Below are positions 44,724 through 54,082 of a stretch of DNA of 64,000 nucleotides, piece after piece. Numbering within the stretch: the stretch's first letter is position 1; each line of letters starts with the position of its first letter. The notes below the pieces were generated by a model. That model was given only the letters and a program-made list of their open reading frames with translations. It searched no databases and was not told where the DNA came from. This stretch comes from Bacteroidota bacterium (GTDB lineage Bacteria > Bacteroidota > Bacteroidia > 2-12-FULL-35-15), in the NCBI GenBank assembly GCA_025963725.1, contig JAOQAE010000006.1, forward strand, positions 372,001-436,000, given 5' to 3'. A program made the translations under genes and the position numbers.

Positions 44724-46100
44724 ATGGATCCAGTTAAGGAAGATGAGCTATTGGAAGGCCTCCGGAAAAAAGAACGTTACCTCGAAGTGATCTATCATTT
44801 CGCGTCCGTTCTCCTGGAAGCGCAAACAATAGAGGATGTTGTATGGTCGGTAGCGAAGAACGCGATCGCCAAGCTGGGCTACCAGGATTGTGTGATCTAC
44901 CTCATGGATGATGATGGCAAGCTGCTGATCCAGCGCGCTGCACATGGCCCGAAGAACCCCGTGGCGCTCGACATTAAAAATCCTATCAGGCTTAAGCCGG
45001 GGCAGGGTGTGGTAGGCGCTGTTGCGCTGAACCGCAAGGGTGAAATAATTCCGGATACCAGCAAAGATCCGCGTTATGTCATTGATGATGACATGCGGCT
45101 TTCCGAGATCGCCGTACCTATCATACATTCGGGGCTTGTGCTCGGCGTGATCGATTCGGAGCACGAAGACCGTGATTTTTATCCGCCCGAAGACCTGCAG
45201 ATCCTCGAGACCATCGCTTCCATGACGGCCACCAAGCTGGTGCAGACAAAAGACCATGAAAAATTACTGCAGCTGCAGGAACATCTTCAGCAGCTGGTGC
45301 AGGAACGTACCAGCGAGCTTGAGCAAGCGCTGGTGAAAGTGCAGAAGCAGAAATCCGAGATCACCGACAGCATTCATTATGCGCGGAGGATCCAGGCGGC
45401 TATACTTCCCTCCGACCGCATCTTTAAGGAAAACCTCGGCGAATCATTTATTTTATACAAGCCGAAGGACATTGTTGCAGGTGATTTTTACTGGACGGAG
45501 CTTACAGACAATCATTTGTTCTTTGCCGTTGCCGACTGCACAGGCCACGGTGTTCCGGGAGCAATGGTAAGCGTGGTTTGCCATGGAGCGCTTAACAGGG
45601 CCGTGAAAGAGTTTCGCCTCCGCAAGCCATCTGAGATCCTGGAAAAAGTAAGGGAGCTGGTGATCGCTACATTTGAAAAAAGCGATGAAGTGGTGATGGA
45701 CGGCATGGACATCGGGCTTTGTTCCCTGCATGTGAACAAAAGAGAACTTGAGTATGCCGGCGCTTACATTTCATTGCACCTTGTACGCAATGGCGAGCTT
45801 ACGGAAATAAAAGCCGACCGCCAGCCGATCGCAAAATTCACCGATCACAGGCCTTTCACAAATCATACGGTTAACCTTGAAAAGGGCGATACCATTTATT
45901 TGTTCAGTGACGGATTTGCCGACCAGTTCGGAGGAGCAGCAGGAAAAAAGCTTCGGATAAAAGTATTGAAACGCATGCTGCTCAGCCTCGCAGGCAAGCC
46001 GGCAGATGAACAAAAGAAAGAGCTTGAGAAACAATTTGAGGAATGGAAAGGCAAGCTCGACCAGGTGGATGATGTGACACTGCTCGGGCTTACTATTTAA
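44724..46100 (+). CDS. GAF-domain SpoIIE-type phosphatase
   Basis: 458 residues, no membrane segment. GAF domain (about 20-170; IEDVVWSVAKNAIAKLGYQD, LGVIDSEHEDRDFYPPEDL), a coiled coil (about 175-225, RTSELEQALVKVQKQKSEI), then a SpoIIE/PP2C phosphatase domain (about 230-458) with VAGDFYW, VADCTGHGVPGAMVS and DDVTLLGLTI. Closely similar in the phosphatase part to the TPR protein at 9883. Cytoplasmic sensor that probably dephosphorylates an STAS-type anti-anti-sigma partner, which is not encoded nearby. Confidence 0.92.
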   Translation: MDPVKEDELLEGLRKKERYLEVIYHFASVLLEAQTIEDVVWSVAKNAIAKLGYQDCVIYLMDDDGKLLIQRAAHGPKNPVALDIKNPIRLKPGQGVVGAVALNRKGEIIPDTSKDPRYVIDDDMRLSEIAVPIIHSGLVLGVIDSEHEDRDFYPPEDLQILETIASMTATKLVQTKDHEKLLQLQEHLQQLVQERTSELEQALVKVQKQKSEITDSIHYARRIQAAILPSDRIFKENLGESFILYKPKDIVAGDFYWTELTDNHLFFAVADCTGHGVPGAMVSVVCHGALNRAVKEFRLRKPSEILEKVRELVIATFEKSDEVVMDGMDIGLCSLHVNKRELEYAGAYISLHLVRNGELTEIKADRQPIAKFTDHRPFTNHTVNLEKGDTIYLFSDGFADQFGGAAGKKLRIKVLKRMLLSLAGKPADEQKKELEKQFEEWKGKLDQVDDVTLLGLTI

Positions 46101-46101
46101 A

Positions 46102-47055
46102 CTAATGCGGCCTTTCGCTCAATAATTTTTTCAGCTCATCTCCAACAAATATTGCACAGCCATTCATTGCCAGGGTATAAGCTCCCTGTGGCGAAACAAA
46201 GGTAAAATCACCGGACACCGTGCACCAGTTCTTATGTGTAAACTGATAATTTCTTAATTCCTTTTCAAACGCCGTTACATGCTCATACAAGCTGTCCGGC
46301 AGCGGCTTTGCAAAATCGATCAGCCACGGGCTGTGGCTATATAATTTACGTTCTTTGTACACGATCACTTCATAATCTGCTGCACGCTTTACAAGGTCGA
46401 AGCGGTAGCTCGTACCTCCATAGCACCCCTGGTAACTTATGCCGAGCCGAAGCGTATCATTCAGGCCAAGCTCAGCGGAGATACTTGTCCCTAAGCCTTG
46501 CCGGCAGGCCTGCATACAATTTGAAAATTCCGGCTCCAGCACGCTGCTGTCTTTTATTTCATTCAGCAGCTGAAAAGTCTGCCCGAACCTGCCCTGCTTC
46601 AGCGAACACATGGCGTAACCGAAGCGGAAACGGTCAGGAGCTGGTTCGCCAGGAGTGATTCCCTCCGCGTAAAAATCATCAGCCCAGGCGTATTCTCCAA
46701 TAGTGTAATGAGCGGCTGCCACGATCTGCTGTATGCTTTTATCCAGCTGCGTACATTCCGGATAGCCTATCTTGGAATAGGCTTTTATGATCTTTTGATA
46801 ACCATTGCCACTTGTATCGTTCGATTGCCTGTTGATTTCTGCCCACTGGTAAAGGAGGTAAAAATAGTCTGTCCTACCCTTGTGGTGAAGCACGCGATTA
46901 CAGGCGAGCGCCCATGTATAATGCCGGAAAGCCTTCTGCAGCTTTCCCGCCTTGTATTCACGGTCTGCTTTAGCGATCATCCGCTGCTGCGGGAAAGCAG
47001 CCGAGGCATAAAGCAGCAGGATAAGCACGATCGTTTTCTTTAAAAGCATCTTCAT
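46102..47055 (-). CDS. Secreted helical protein of unknown function
   Basis: 317 residues. Signal peptide (KMLLKKTIVLILLLYASAAF, then PQQ). Residues 30-190 are helical with TPR-like sequence (ADREYKAGKLQKAFRHYTWAL); the last 110 residues are beta-rich (YRFDLVKRAADYEVIVYKER, TVSGDFTFVSPQGAYTLAMNG). Several Cys residues may form disulfides. No family recognised. The stop lies 1 base from that of the convergent phosphatase gene. Confidence 0.7.
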   Translation of the reverse strand: MKMLLKKTIVLILLLYASAAFPQQRMIAKADREYKAGKLQKAFRHYTWALACNRVLHHKGRTDYFYLLYQWAEINRQSNDTSGNGYQKIIKAYSKIGYPECTQLDKSIQQIVAAAHYTIGEYAWADDFYAEGITPGEPAPDRFRFGYAMCSLKQGRFGQTFQLLNEIKDSSVLEPEFSNCMQACRQGLGTSISAELGLNDTLRLGISYQGCYGGTSYRFDLVKRAADYEVIVYKERKLYSHSPWLIDFAKPLPDSLYEHVTAFEKELRNYQFTHKNWCTVSGDFTFVSPQGAYTLAMNGCAIFVGDELKKLLSERPH

Positions 47056-47102
47056 ATTTCAATAACGTAAAAAAGCAAAAATGATACGACAGGATGGAAA
47101 TA

Positions 47103-47131
47103 AAAACGCCCCCGGGATGCGGGGGCGTTTT
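47103..47131 (-). terminator. Terminator of the ppiD gene
   Basis: Perfect 12-bp stem AAAACGCCCCCG (47103-47114) with CGGGGGCGTTTT (47120-47131), loop of 5. On the minus strand it follows ppiD and ends in Ts; usable in both directions. Confidence 0.85.
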
Positions 47132-47149
47132 GTATTACGTTATGGTTAT

Positions 47150-49357
47150 TTAGAAAAATCTAACGATGTGTTCCGAGATGTTTGCATTCTCTTTCAATGC
47201 ATCAAACACTTCATAATCTACGCGTGGCTGCATCTGGGAGATCTGCATTGTTTGCTGCGCTTTGTAATCCTTCTGCTCAGGAGCAGGAGTTACCGCGTCC
47301 ACATACACCAGGAATACGCCTTCTCTTCCGGTAACCGGCTTGCTTATTGTTTTTGCCTTGAGGGTGGAAACCACTCCCATTACTGCAGGCTCGTTGGTTG
47401 AGCCCGGGATTGCAGCGGTATAGAAGTTCACATTCGGTGCTTGCTCCACAGCCAGCTTCAATTTAGAAGCCACTGCGTTAATATCGGCACCGCCTGCCAT
47501 TGCATCGTTAAACTCTTTGGTGAACATCTCTGCTTTTTTCTGGCGCACCACTTTTTCCGTCAATGCATCTTTCACCTGGTCCATCGGTGCAATTCCTTTT
47601 TCCCTAACATCGGTAAGCACGGCAACAATGTATTTGGAGCCGAATTCCAAAGGCTCGGATACTGTTCCCTTTTTATTTTCGTATGCCCAGCGGATCAGCG
47701 TTTTTGGATTTTCCAAACCTGCAATGGTCCTGTCGCTTTCCTTGATGTTATCGGCAATGCGCTTGTTGAGCTTTTGGTCGATCACCGCTTTCTGGAACAA
47801 CTCGTTGGTTGTGTTGGTTCCTGCGAATTTGTTGGCCTCCGTATAAACTGCAGTAATTGTTTTTGAGCTCGGCTCTACTTTTTTATCGATGGTGGCAACG
47901 CGTACTTTTTTCTGCGAGCCTTTGCTGTCGAGCACTTCAATAATGTGGTATCCGAACTGTGATTCCACCATCACCACGTCGCCTTTTTTATTGTCGAGGC
48001 CGGCATCAATGAACTCGGGAACGAAACGGCTTTTTGCATTTACCCATCCGTAATCTCCGCCTTTGCCCATGTAATACTCGCCGTCCTTTTTATCGGCAGG
48101 CTTTGTTTTACCGCGGTCGTCGGAATATTTTTCAACAAGGTCGGTGAACTTGCCTTTGCCGCTTTTGATCGCAGCAAGCAAGCTGTCAGCCAACTTTTTC
48201 GCGTCTTCCTTTGTGCGCTTTGTTTCAGAGGCGCCGGAGCCTGCATAAGCAACCAGGAGGTGGCGGATCTTTGCAGAATCGGCAGATGTTTTTGCAGCTG
48301 TCAGCTTTGCAACGAGGAAAGTACCATTCTCGAGGTAAGGGCCGTATACGGTTCCTACTTCGGATTTAAACATGATCGTATCGATCTGCGGCGACAATGT
48401 TCCCGGTGTGTGATAGTTCATGTCGAAGAAACGGCTGTCGGATTCGGAAACAACGAATGAAGAATCCTCGCCGTCTTTCTGATCTTTGAAATCGGCAGCT
48501 ACTTTTTCCATATCCTTTTTCGCGTTGTCAAAATCTTCCTGCGAAGGAGAAATATCGTAGGAAACGTATTCTATTTTGCGGGAAGCTTCCTGCTTGAATT
48601 CGCTCTGGTGCGTGCTGTAGTATTCATTCAGCTCGGCATCCGTAGGCTTGATGGTGCTGTCGGCCACCAGCTTGTAATTTTTAACAATGTATTTAATGTT
48701 GGCATTGGTTGTTTGCGCAATGTACTCGCGTTTTGCAACCGCGGTAGTAACATACAATCCTTTTTTCACAAGGTTGTTGTATTTTTCAATGATGCGTACC
48801 TGGCGGATGTAATTCTCCAGCTGTGCCCACTGTGCTTCCTCTTCATCTGTCATGGATTGTGTGAACTCTTTCAGCTTTGCAGGGCTGAGCTGGCCGGTTT
48901 GCGGATCTGCAAAACGCTGCACTGCGCGTCCGGTTTGCGGATCGCTTAACTGGCGAACCAGCGCAGAGTGCGGATGCTCCACCATGAGGTCGTATAATTC
49001 ATCGTCGGAAACAGCAATGCCGAGCTTTTCATACTCCTTGGTCATTACAAATTCATTGATCTGCTGGTTCCATACCTGCTGAACGATGCCGTCTGTCTCG
49101 CTTTCAGAAAGAGTTGTTTTTCCGCTCTGGCGCTTCTGGTTCTCGATCGCCTCCTCCACCTTCGGCTTAAAGGTTTCGTATTTGATCTTATGGCCGGAGA
49201 TCTCTCCAACCATTTGTCCGCCGCCCCCGAAAATGGAATTCGGAGAGCTGAACAGTCCCGTCAGCACGAATGCCATCAGCGCTATACCTACAATAGCCAC
49301 CAGTAAACCCGAACGCTTACGCAACCTTTCTAAAATGCTCATCTTATTGCTACTCAT
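47150..49357 (-). CDS. Periplasmic peptidyl-prolyl isomerase/chaperone (PpiD/SurA-like)
   Basis: 735 residues. Single N-terminal membrane helix (about 17-35, LLVAIVGIALMAFVLTGLF), SurA_N-type helical chaperone region (about 45-260) and a parvulin rotamase domain (about 340-455; KIRHLLVAYAGSG and FGYHIIEVLDSKG), then a second rotamase-like or dimerisation part. Anchored in the inner membrane facing the periplasm; it assists folding of outer-membrane and secreted proteins. The last gene in a cluster with lptC and an outer-membrane protein, consistent with envelope assembly. Confidence 0.9.
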   Translation of the reverse strand: MSSNKMSILERLRKRSGLLVAIVGIALMAFVLTGLFSSPNSIFGGGGQMVGEISGHKIKYETFKPKVEEAIENQKRQSGKTTLSESETDGIVQQVWNQQINEFVMTKEYEKLGIAVSDDELYDLMVEHPHSALVRQLSDPQTGRAVQRFADPQTGQLSPAKLKEFTQSMTDEEEAQWAQLENYIRQVRIIEKYNNLVKKGLYVTTAVAKREYIAQTTNANIKYIVKNYKLVADSTIKPTDAELNEYYSTHQSEFKQEASRKIEYVSYDISPSQEDFDNAKKDMEKVAADFKDQKDGEDSSFVVSESDSRFFDMNYHTPGTLSPQIDTIMFKSEVGTVYGPYLENGTFLVAKLTAAKTSADSAKIRHLLVAYAGSGASETKRTKEDAKKLADSLLAAIKSGKGKFTDLVEKYSDDRGKTKPADKKDGEYYMGKGGDYGWVNAKSRFVPEFIDAGLDNKKGDVVMVESQFGYHIIEVLDSKGSQKKVRVATIDKKVEPSSKTITAVYTEANKFAGTNTTNELFQKAVIDQKLNKRIADNIKESDRTIAGLENPKTLIRWAYENKKGTVSEPLEFGSKYIVAVLTDVREKGIAPMDQVKDALTEKVVRQKKAEMFTKEFNDAMAGGADINAVASKLKLAVEQAPNVNFYTAAIPGSTNEPAVMGVVSTLKAKTISKPVTGREGVFLVYVDAVTPAPEQKDYKAQQTMQISQMQPRVDYEVFDALKENANISEHIVRFF

Positions 49358-49423
49358 CTTAATGTTTTTTCTAATTATTGATTCTTATCCAAATCCTGTG
49401 TGTACTTGCCTTATTAAGGGTTG

Positions 49424-49454
49424 CAAATATAAGATTCTTAAGCAAATTGTGAAA
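49424..49454 (-). promoter_or_regulatory. Promoter of ppiD
   Basis: On the minus strand TTTC (49454-49451), 19 bases, then TATATTTG (49431-49424). The leader would be about 60 bases. It suggests ppiD can be transcribed apart from the upstream cluster. Confidence 0.5.
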
Positions 49455-49503
49455 ATTTTATTGAAAATAAATCGGCTTTCTCAAAGAATTAACCTATTGA
49501 AGA

Positions 49504-50766
49504 TCAATCGTTTGATTTTTGAACCTTGAGATTAACCACCTCGATGCGGGTACGGGAAACCCCGATGATGGTAAAGAGGAAATTCTGGATCCGGATCTCT
49601 TCGTTGATCCGGGGAATGCTTTCATGGTAATGCATGATAAGCCCGCCAAGGGTTTCCACGTGATCGAAGAGGGGAAGGTTCAGGTGATATTTGCCGTTGA
49701 TGTAATCGGTTTCGAGGCGTGATGAGAACACAAATTCCGATTCGGAAACCTGCTTTTCGATGGTCTCTTCCTTGTCGTGCTCATCTTCTATTTCCCCGAA
49801 GATCTCCTCCATCACATCTTCCATGGTAAGAATGCCGGACGTGCCGCCAAACTCATCCACCACTACCACAATGCTCTTGTGCTGCTGGATAAAAACGGTA
49901 AGCACTTCGCTTGCCGCCATCGATTCAGGCACAACGCTCACCGGCAGCAGGATGCTCCTGATGTTCTCCGGCTTTTTGAACAGCTCCTTGGAATATACGT
50001 AACCGATAATGTTATCAATGGTTTCGTGGTAAATAAGGATCTTTGAGAGGCGCGACTGTATGAATTTCTGCTTCAACTCTTCGAGTGACCTGTTCACATC
50101 CATGGCAATGATCTCGGTTCGCGGGATCATGCATTCCCTTGCCTTCACACTCGAGAAATCGAGGGCGTTCTGGAAGATCTGGATCTCGTGGTCCATGCCC
50201 ACTTTTTTCTCTGCCGCCGATGTGCCTTCCCGCACATAGTTATCGAGGTCGATCATGGTAAATGCCGCATTTTCCTTTTCGATCTTTACCCGGAAAATTT
50301 TCCCGAGAATGAATTCCGACAGCCCGATGGTGATCATTACAACCGGGTACAGCACGCCATACACGATGGTAAGCGGAAATGCAAAAAGGCTCAGCGTTTT
50401 GTTGGGGTTGATGCGAAAAATGCTTTTGGGCAGGAACTCGGCTGTTACCAGGATGAGCATGGTGGACAGGAAGGTTGACAGCAGCAGGATGAGAATGCGG
50501 GACGACATATACTGGCTGAAGAACATCTTGAGCTCTTCATCCATGTAGATCCCGAAGATCACCAGCGCGATGTTGTTCCCCAGCAGCATGGTCCCGAGAT
50601 AACGCGAGGGATATTTGCTGAAATAGGCGAGGATCTTCGCTGCGAAGTTACCCTGCTTGCTTTCCAGCTCAATACGCAGCTTGTTGGAGGTAATGAAGGC
50701 GATCTCCAGCCCTGAGAAGAAAGCTGAAGCGATAAGCGTGATCAGGATAATGACGGTACTGTGCAA
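49504..50766 (-). CDS. CNNM/CBS/CorC-domain membrane protein (hemolysin family)
   Basis: 420 residues. CNNM membrane domain with four helices (1-190; start IILITLIASAFFSGLEIAFI, then LGTMLLGNNIALVIFGIYMDE), a CBS pair (about 195-320; MIPRTEIIAMDVNRSLEEL and VVVDEFGGTSGILTMEDVME), and a CorC/HlyC C-terminal domain (about 330-415). Related proteins include the GldE/YfjD/CorC group, linked to Mg2+/Co2+ efflux or, in gliding bacteria, to GldE function; no gldD neighbour is seen, so the generic name is kept. Confidence 0.92.
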   Translation of the reverse strand: MHSTVIILITLIASAFFSGLEIAFITSNKLRIELESKQGNFAAKILAYFSKYPSRYLGTMLLGNNIALVIFGIYMDEELKMFFSQYMSSRILILLLSTFLSTMLILVTAEFLPKSIFRINPNKTLSLFAFPLTIVYGVLYPVVMITIGLSEFILGKIFRVKIEKENAAFTMIDLDNYVREGTSAAEKKVGMDHEIQIFQNALDFSSVKARECMIPRTEIIAMDVNRSLEELKQKFIQSRLSKILIYHETIDNIIGYVYSKELFKKPENIRSILLPVSVVPESMAASEVLTVFIQQHKSIVVVVDEFGGTSGILTMEDVMEEIFGEIEDEHDKEETIEKQVSESEFVFSSRLETDYINGKYHLNLPLFDHVETLGGLIMHYHESIPRINEEIRIQNFLFTIIGVSRTRIEVVNLKVQKSND

Positions 50767-50769
50767 GGT

Positions 50770-50985
50770 CTATTTTTTTTGCTCTTTTTGTTTCTGCTCT
50801 GCGGCCTCAAATTTAATACGCTGGCGACGGCGCACCGCATACATCAGCCCGCAGGCAAAGGTAAAAATAAGAAAATATATGGAGTTTCCCCTATCCTGCC
50901 CCACTATATTGTAAGCGCAGAGCAGTACGCCTATGCAGCCCATCACGAGCCATAGGATCTCAAGAATTTTGAATGTTTTGTTCAT
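50770..50985 (-). CDS. Small two-helix membrane protein
   Basis: 71 residues with two hydrophobic helices (ILEILWLVMGCIGVLLCAYNI and SIYFLIFTFACGLMYAV) and a highly charged tail (RRRQRIKFEAAEQKQKEQKK). Sits between lptC (4-base ATGA overlap) and the CNNM gene (3-base gap), so it belongs to that operon. No family name recognised. Confidence 0.75.
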   Translation of the reverse strand: MNKTFKILEILWLVMGCIGVLLCAYNIVGQDRGNSIYFLIFTFACGLMYAVRRRQRIKFEAAEQKQKEQKK

Positions 50986-51590
50986 TTTTTTTCGGTATTG
51001 GTCTGTTCATTGAATTGTTTATCGGGGATCTGGATCACGCCCTGCGGATGAATGAGCTCATAGTTTGAAAAATCCTGGTCGGCTTTCAGGCCTTCGCCCC
51101 AGATCACTTCCTCCTTCGTGGTGATCTTCACAAATTTGTCGGTATAGATCTTCTTGGTTGCCGCATCCCAGGTAAGATGCTCCGTTTCCATCTTATCGCC
51201 TTTGCTGTTAATTACCACCACATGGCGCTTGGCCTCCATCTTGCTCGGGCCCTGTCCGCCTTCATAGCTGATCCCGTAATCTGCCTTCAGCCTGTTCTCT
51301 TCCTTGCCCAGTGAATTATAAAAGATCACCAGCATACCTTTCGGCATTTCGGTATAGTTCTTTTTTGTCTGGTCCTTGTCCATGTACTGGTCCATCTGCG
51401 GCGCAGTAAGCTTTGCCCTTACGATGGCTGAATCGCTGTACAGCATTTCAACATTCTTTCCCGAATTGATGGGCAGCTGCTGTGCGGTGGCGGAAGTAAT
51501 GGAATTAACAACGGCAATATCATTCTCGCATGCAGCGAGGGAAAGCAGCAGGAGAAAGGAAATGAGGGTATAGATGGTTAAGGTACGCAT
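50982..51590 (-). CDS. lptC: LPS export protein LptC-like lipoprotein
   Basis: 202 residues. The N-terminus ISFLLLLSLAACENDIAV has a lipobox (LAAC) instead of the membrane helix of E. coli LptC. The mature part is the LptC/OstA beta-jellyroll type: MLYSDSAIVRAKLTAPQMDQ, YGISYEGGQGPSKMEAKRHVVVINSKGD, LTWDAATKKIYTDKFVKIT. It carries lipopolysaccharide from the LptBFG pump across the periplasm. Its place next to coaX and an outer-membrane protein is common in Bacteroidota. Confidence 0.88.
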   Translation of the reverse strand: MRTLTIYTLISFLLLLSLAACENDIAVVNSITSATAQQLPINSGKNVEMLYSDSAIVRAKLTAPQMDQYMDKDQTKKNYTEMPKGMLVIFYNSLGKEENRLKADYGISYEGGQGPSKMEAKRHVVVINSKGDKMETEHLTWDAATKKIYTDKFVKITTKEEVIWGEGLKADQDFSNYELIHPQGVIQIPDKQFNEQTNTEKK

Positions 51591-51618
51591 GCTTCTTGCC
51601 CTGGGAAGAGCGCGGGGC

Positions 51619-53163
51619 TTAATCGAATTTTGCTTTTTGGAACCAGCGGTCGTTAATGGTGAAGCCGATGGTTGTCCTAAAGAATTGCTCTTTGATAAGT
51701 CCGTTGTTCACAGTGCCGCGCTCACCGATCTCAAAGCCGATGTTCACCATGGAAAAGCTGCCTGTTTTCGGACTGACCGCAACAGGAATTCCAAAGCCAA
51801 CCGTAAGCGAGTATTCTGAAAGCTGTGAATTTTTAAGCTCCAGCGATGTTTGCATGTACCTTCCGCCGAAACGGTAATTTACGCGCTTTAAGAAATTTTT
51901 AGAATCCCGCTTCGGAATGTACTGCGCGCCAAGTGACATGCGCATGCTGTTCTTCAGCCCCTGCGTTTGGTTAAATGCCTGGAAGCTGCTCCAGTTCTGC
52001 ATGGAGAAATCGGCGGCGACCAGCCAGCGTGTTCCTTTTTTAAACCCGATGCCCACCCCGAACGAAAGCGGAAGGGTAACGGTTCCTTTATGCCCTTCTA
52101 CAAATTCAACGGTATCCTTTACAATGTCGTAACCGGCCGGACTGTGAAAATAGGTCACGGAAAGGCTGTCGATCTTAGCGTTTATGTCTGTTTGCGCAGC
52201 GAAATTCGCCCCGAACAGCAACTGGACATTTTCTTCAAGGTCCCTGTACCTGTATTTAATAACGGAATCATACCTCGGGTCGAGCCTTGCAGAATCCCTG
52301 TTGTACATCGGGTTATGCTTCCTTACGGAATCAATTGTGTATGCTATCTGGAAGCCGTAATCGAAATACACATCGCCAAAGCGCGTGGTGGTTCCGGTGC
52401 GTGTATTGAATGTGCTGGAAGTTGAAAAAACAGAGGTGCGTGAATTCAGGATATTCCCGAACAGGTACGAAGCGTTCCCCCCGAAGGAAGCTGCTTTCAG
52501 TAATTTTCTTCCATTGAGCATCCGCTTCGCTTTTCTCCGGTCGTCGTAGATCTGCTCACGCGTTTTGTCCTTTCGCGACACAAGGTACCTGTATTTATCG
52601 CTTGCGAGGAACATGCGCGGCAAGCCATAAAACGGCTTCAATGCAGTGCCGATGTAGGCCTGGCTTACGCCTCCGCTTCCTTCATAGGTATAATCAACCG
52701 TCCCTACATTCGGGATCACCTGGTCATCGATCACGTTATAGCCCACGGAGCTGAATGGAATAAGCCCGAAGCTGGTGCCCCACCATCTTTTGAAGGGCAG
52801 AACCACAGCAACATAGCCAAAGGAGGCATTGTTCACATTCTTTCGCGTATCGGTGCTCTGGAGGCGCATCCGGTTGTAATTCAGCCCAAGCTCTGCAGTG
52901 GTGAACTGCACGCCGGAGTATGAAGCGGGGTTTGAATTGCTGAAGAACTGCGAAAATGTTTGCGGAATGGTATCGTTCTGAACGGCCAGCGTGGCACCTC
53001 CCATTGCAAAGCCCTGCCCGAAGGTTTTATTGTTCACATCGCCAATACCGTAGCGGGAATAAGGCGAGCTGGTGGATTGTGCGAAAGCTTTAGGCGCGTA
53101 AATGGCGGAGAGCAAAAGAAACGGAATGATAAAAAACTTAAGCTTAGCGCCTGGAATGATCAT
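51619..53163 (-). CDS. Outer-membrane beta-barrel protein (FadL-like fold possible)
   Basis: 514 residues; signal peptide MIIPGAKLKFFIIPFLLLSA (cut near KAFAQ). The mature start SSPYSRYGIGDVNNKTFGQG followed by GGATLAVQND, and a C-terminus ending in RTTIGFTINDRWFQKAKFD, are typical of a large Bacteroidota outer-membrane family usually annotated as hypothetical. Alternating hydrophobic strands run the full length (LNYNRMRLQS, FGYVAVVLPF). The genomic place between coaX and lptC recurs in this phylum. Transported substrate unknown. Confidence 0.78.
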   Translation of the reverse strand: MIIPGAKLKFFIIPFLLLSAIYAPKAFAQSTSSPYSRYGIGDVNNKTFGQGFAMGGATLAVQNDTIPQTFSQFFSNSNPASYSGVQFTTAELGLNYNRMRLQSTDTRKNVNNASFGYVAVVLPFKRWWGTSFGLIPFSSVGYNVIDDQVIPNVGTVDYTYEGSGGVSQAYIGTALKPFYGLPRMFLASDKYRYLVSRKDKTREQIYDDRRKAKRMLNGRKLLKAASFGGNASYLFGNILNSRTSVFSTSSTFNTRTGTTTRFGDVYFDYGFQIAYTIDSVRKHNPMYNRDSARLDPRYDSVIKYRYRDLEENVQLLFGANFAAQTDINAKIDSLSVTYFHSPAGYDIVKDTVEFVEGHKGTVTLPLSFGVGIGFKKGTRWLVAADFSMQNWSSFQAFNQTQGLKNSMRMSLGAQYIPKRDSKNFLKRVNYRFGGRYMQTSLELKNSQLSEYSLTVGFGIPVAVSPKTGSFSMVNIGFEIGERGTVNNGLIKEQFFRTTIGFTINDRWFQKAKFD

Positions 53164-53184
53164 ATGATGATTGATATACTGTCC

Positions 53185-53904
53185 TTAGTTGTGTTGTAAA
53201 ATCTCATTCAATCCTTTGAGGATCAGAAATTGGTCTGCAAAGATGGGTTTTTTTAGCCGACTGGCAAAAAATTCGGCATCTCCGCCTGTTAAAAAGACCT
53301 TAATATTGTTAAAACGTTGCCTGTAGCGGTCAATAAATCCCTCCACTTCGGCAACTGCACCCAGCTGCGCCCCTGCCAGCATGCTTTCGCGGGAATCGGT
53401 GCCGATGAGCTCCGCATAGTTTTCATCCACCTCCAGCAAAGGCAAACGGGAGGTATAGAAATTCATTGCCTTGAAGCGCATCTGCAACCCGGGCGAGATG
53501 GCCCCGCCGAGATATTCATTGGCAGCATTCACAAAATTGTACTTGATGCAGGTGCCGGCATCTATCACGAGGATGTCCTGTCCGGGCGCCTGCGCATTCC
53601 CGCCAATGGCGGCGGCAAGGCGGTCGCTGCCCAGCGTATGCGCCGACTTGTAAAGGTTTTTCAGGGGGACCGGGGTTTTAGAATCGAACAGCAATACGGG
53701 GATCTGCTTCCGGAGCTCTTCCACAAATGGTTCAATTTCATTGACCACCGAGCCGATAATGCAGCGTTTGAGGGAATGTTTGCTGATAAGATCAGCGTTC
53801 AGCAATTCGGTTGTACTGGCAAATACATAAAAGTGGCAGAGCTCCTTTTGTTCGAACACAGCGGCTTTTACGCGGGTATTGCCAATATCGATAACTAATT
53901 GCAT
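53185..53904 (-). CDS. coaX: Type III pantothenate kinase
   Basis: 239 residues. First enzyme of coenzyme A synthesis, of the ASKHA fold, ATP-dependent. Marks: MQLVIDIGNTRVKAAVFEQ at the start, TLGSDRLAAAIGGNAQAPGQ (about 92-111), ILVIDAGTCIKYNFV with the catalytic Asp, YLGGAISPGLQMRFKAM and VFLTGGDAEFF near the C-terminus. Divergent from tRNA-Phe, and the first gene of the run to ppiD. Confidence 0.95.
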   Translation of the reverse strand: MQLVIDIGNTRVKAAVFEQKELCHFYVFASTTELLNADLISKHSLKRCIIGSVVNEIEPFVEELRKQIPVLLFDSKTPVPLKNLYKSAHTLGSDRLAAAIGGNAQAPGQDILVIDAGTCIKYNFVNAANEYLGGAISPGLQMRFKAMNFYTSRLPLLEVDENYAELIGTDSRESMLAGAQLGAVAEVEGFIDRYRQRFNNIKVFLTGGDAEFFASRLKKPIFADQFLILKGLNEILQHN

Positions 53905-53908
53905 ATCA

Positions 53909-53916
53909 CAAAACTA
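53909..53916 (-). promoter_or_regulatory. -7 element upstream of coaX
   Basis: On the minus strand TAGTTTTG matches TAnnTTTG, 5 bases before the coaX ATG, implying a nearly leaderless transcript. No clear -33 element. Confidence 0.35.
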
Positions 53917-53948
53917 CGAAATAAGCACAGGAATGCGTAAAATAATTT

Positions 53949-53978
53949 TTTGTGAAATAAAAATATTGATTACATTTG
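53949..53978 (+). promoter_or_regulatory. Promoter of tRNA-Phe
   Basis: TTTG (53949-53952), 18 bases, then TACATTTG (53971-53978). The tRNA begins 20 bases later. Confidence 0.65.
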
Positions 53979-53997
53979 CCCTCCGAATAAATGAGCT

Positions 53998-54070
53998 GGT
54001 GCCTTAGCTCAGATGGTAGAGCAAAGGACTGAAAATCCTTGTGTCCCTGGTTCGATCCCTGGAGGCACCA
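53998..54070 (+). tRNA. tRNA-Phe (anticodon GAA)
   Basis: 73 bases. Acceptor arms GGTGCCT (53998-54004) and AGGCACC (54063-54069) with discriminator A54070; D arm GCTC/GAGC; anticodon stem AAGGA/TCCTT with loop CTGAAAA, anticodon GAA at 54031-54033; T loop TTCGATC. CCA is not encoded and would be added after transcription. A single-gene unit with its own promoter and terminator. Confidence 0.97.
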
Positions 54071-54082
54071 CAGTTCAAAAAG

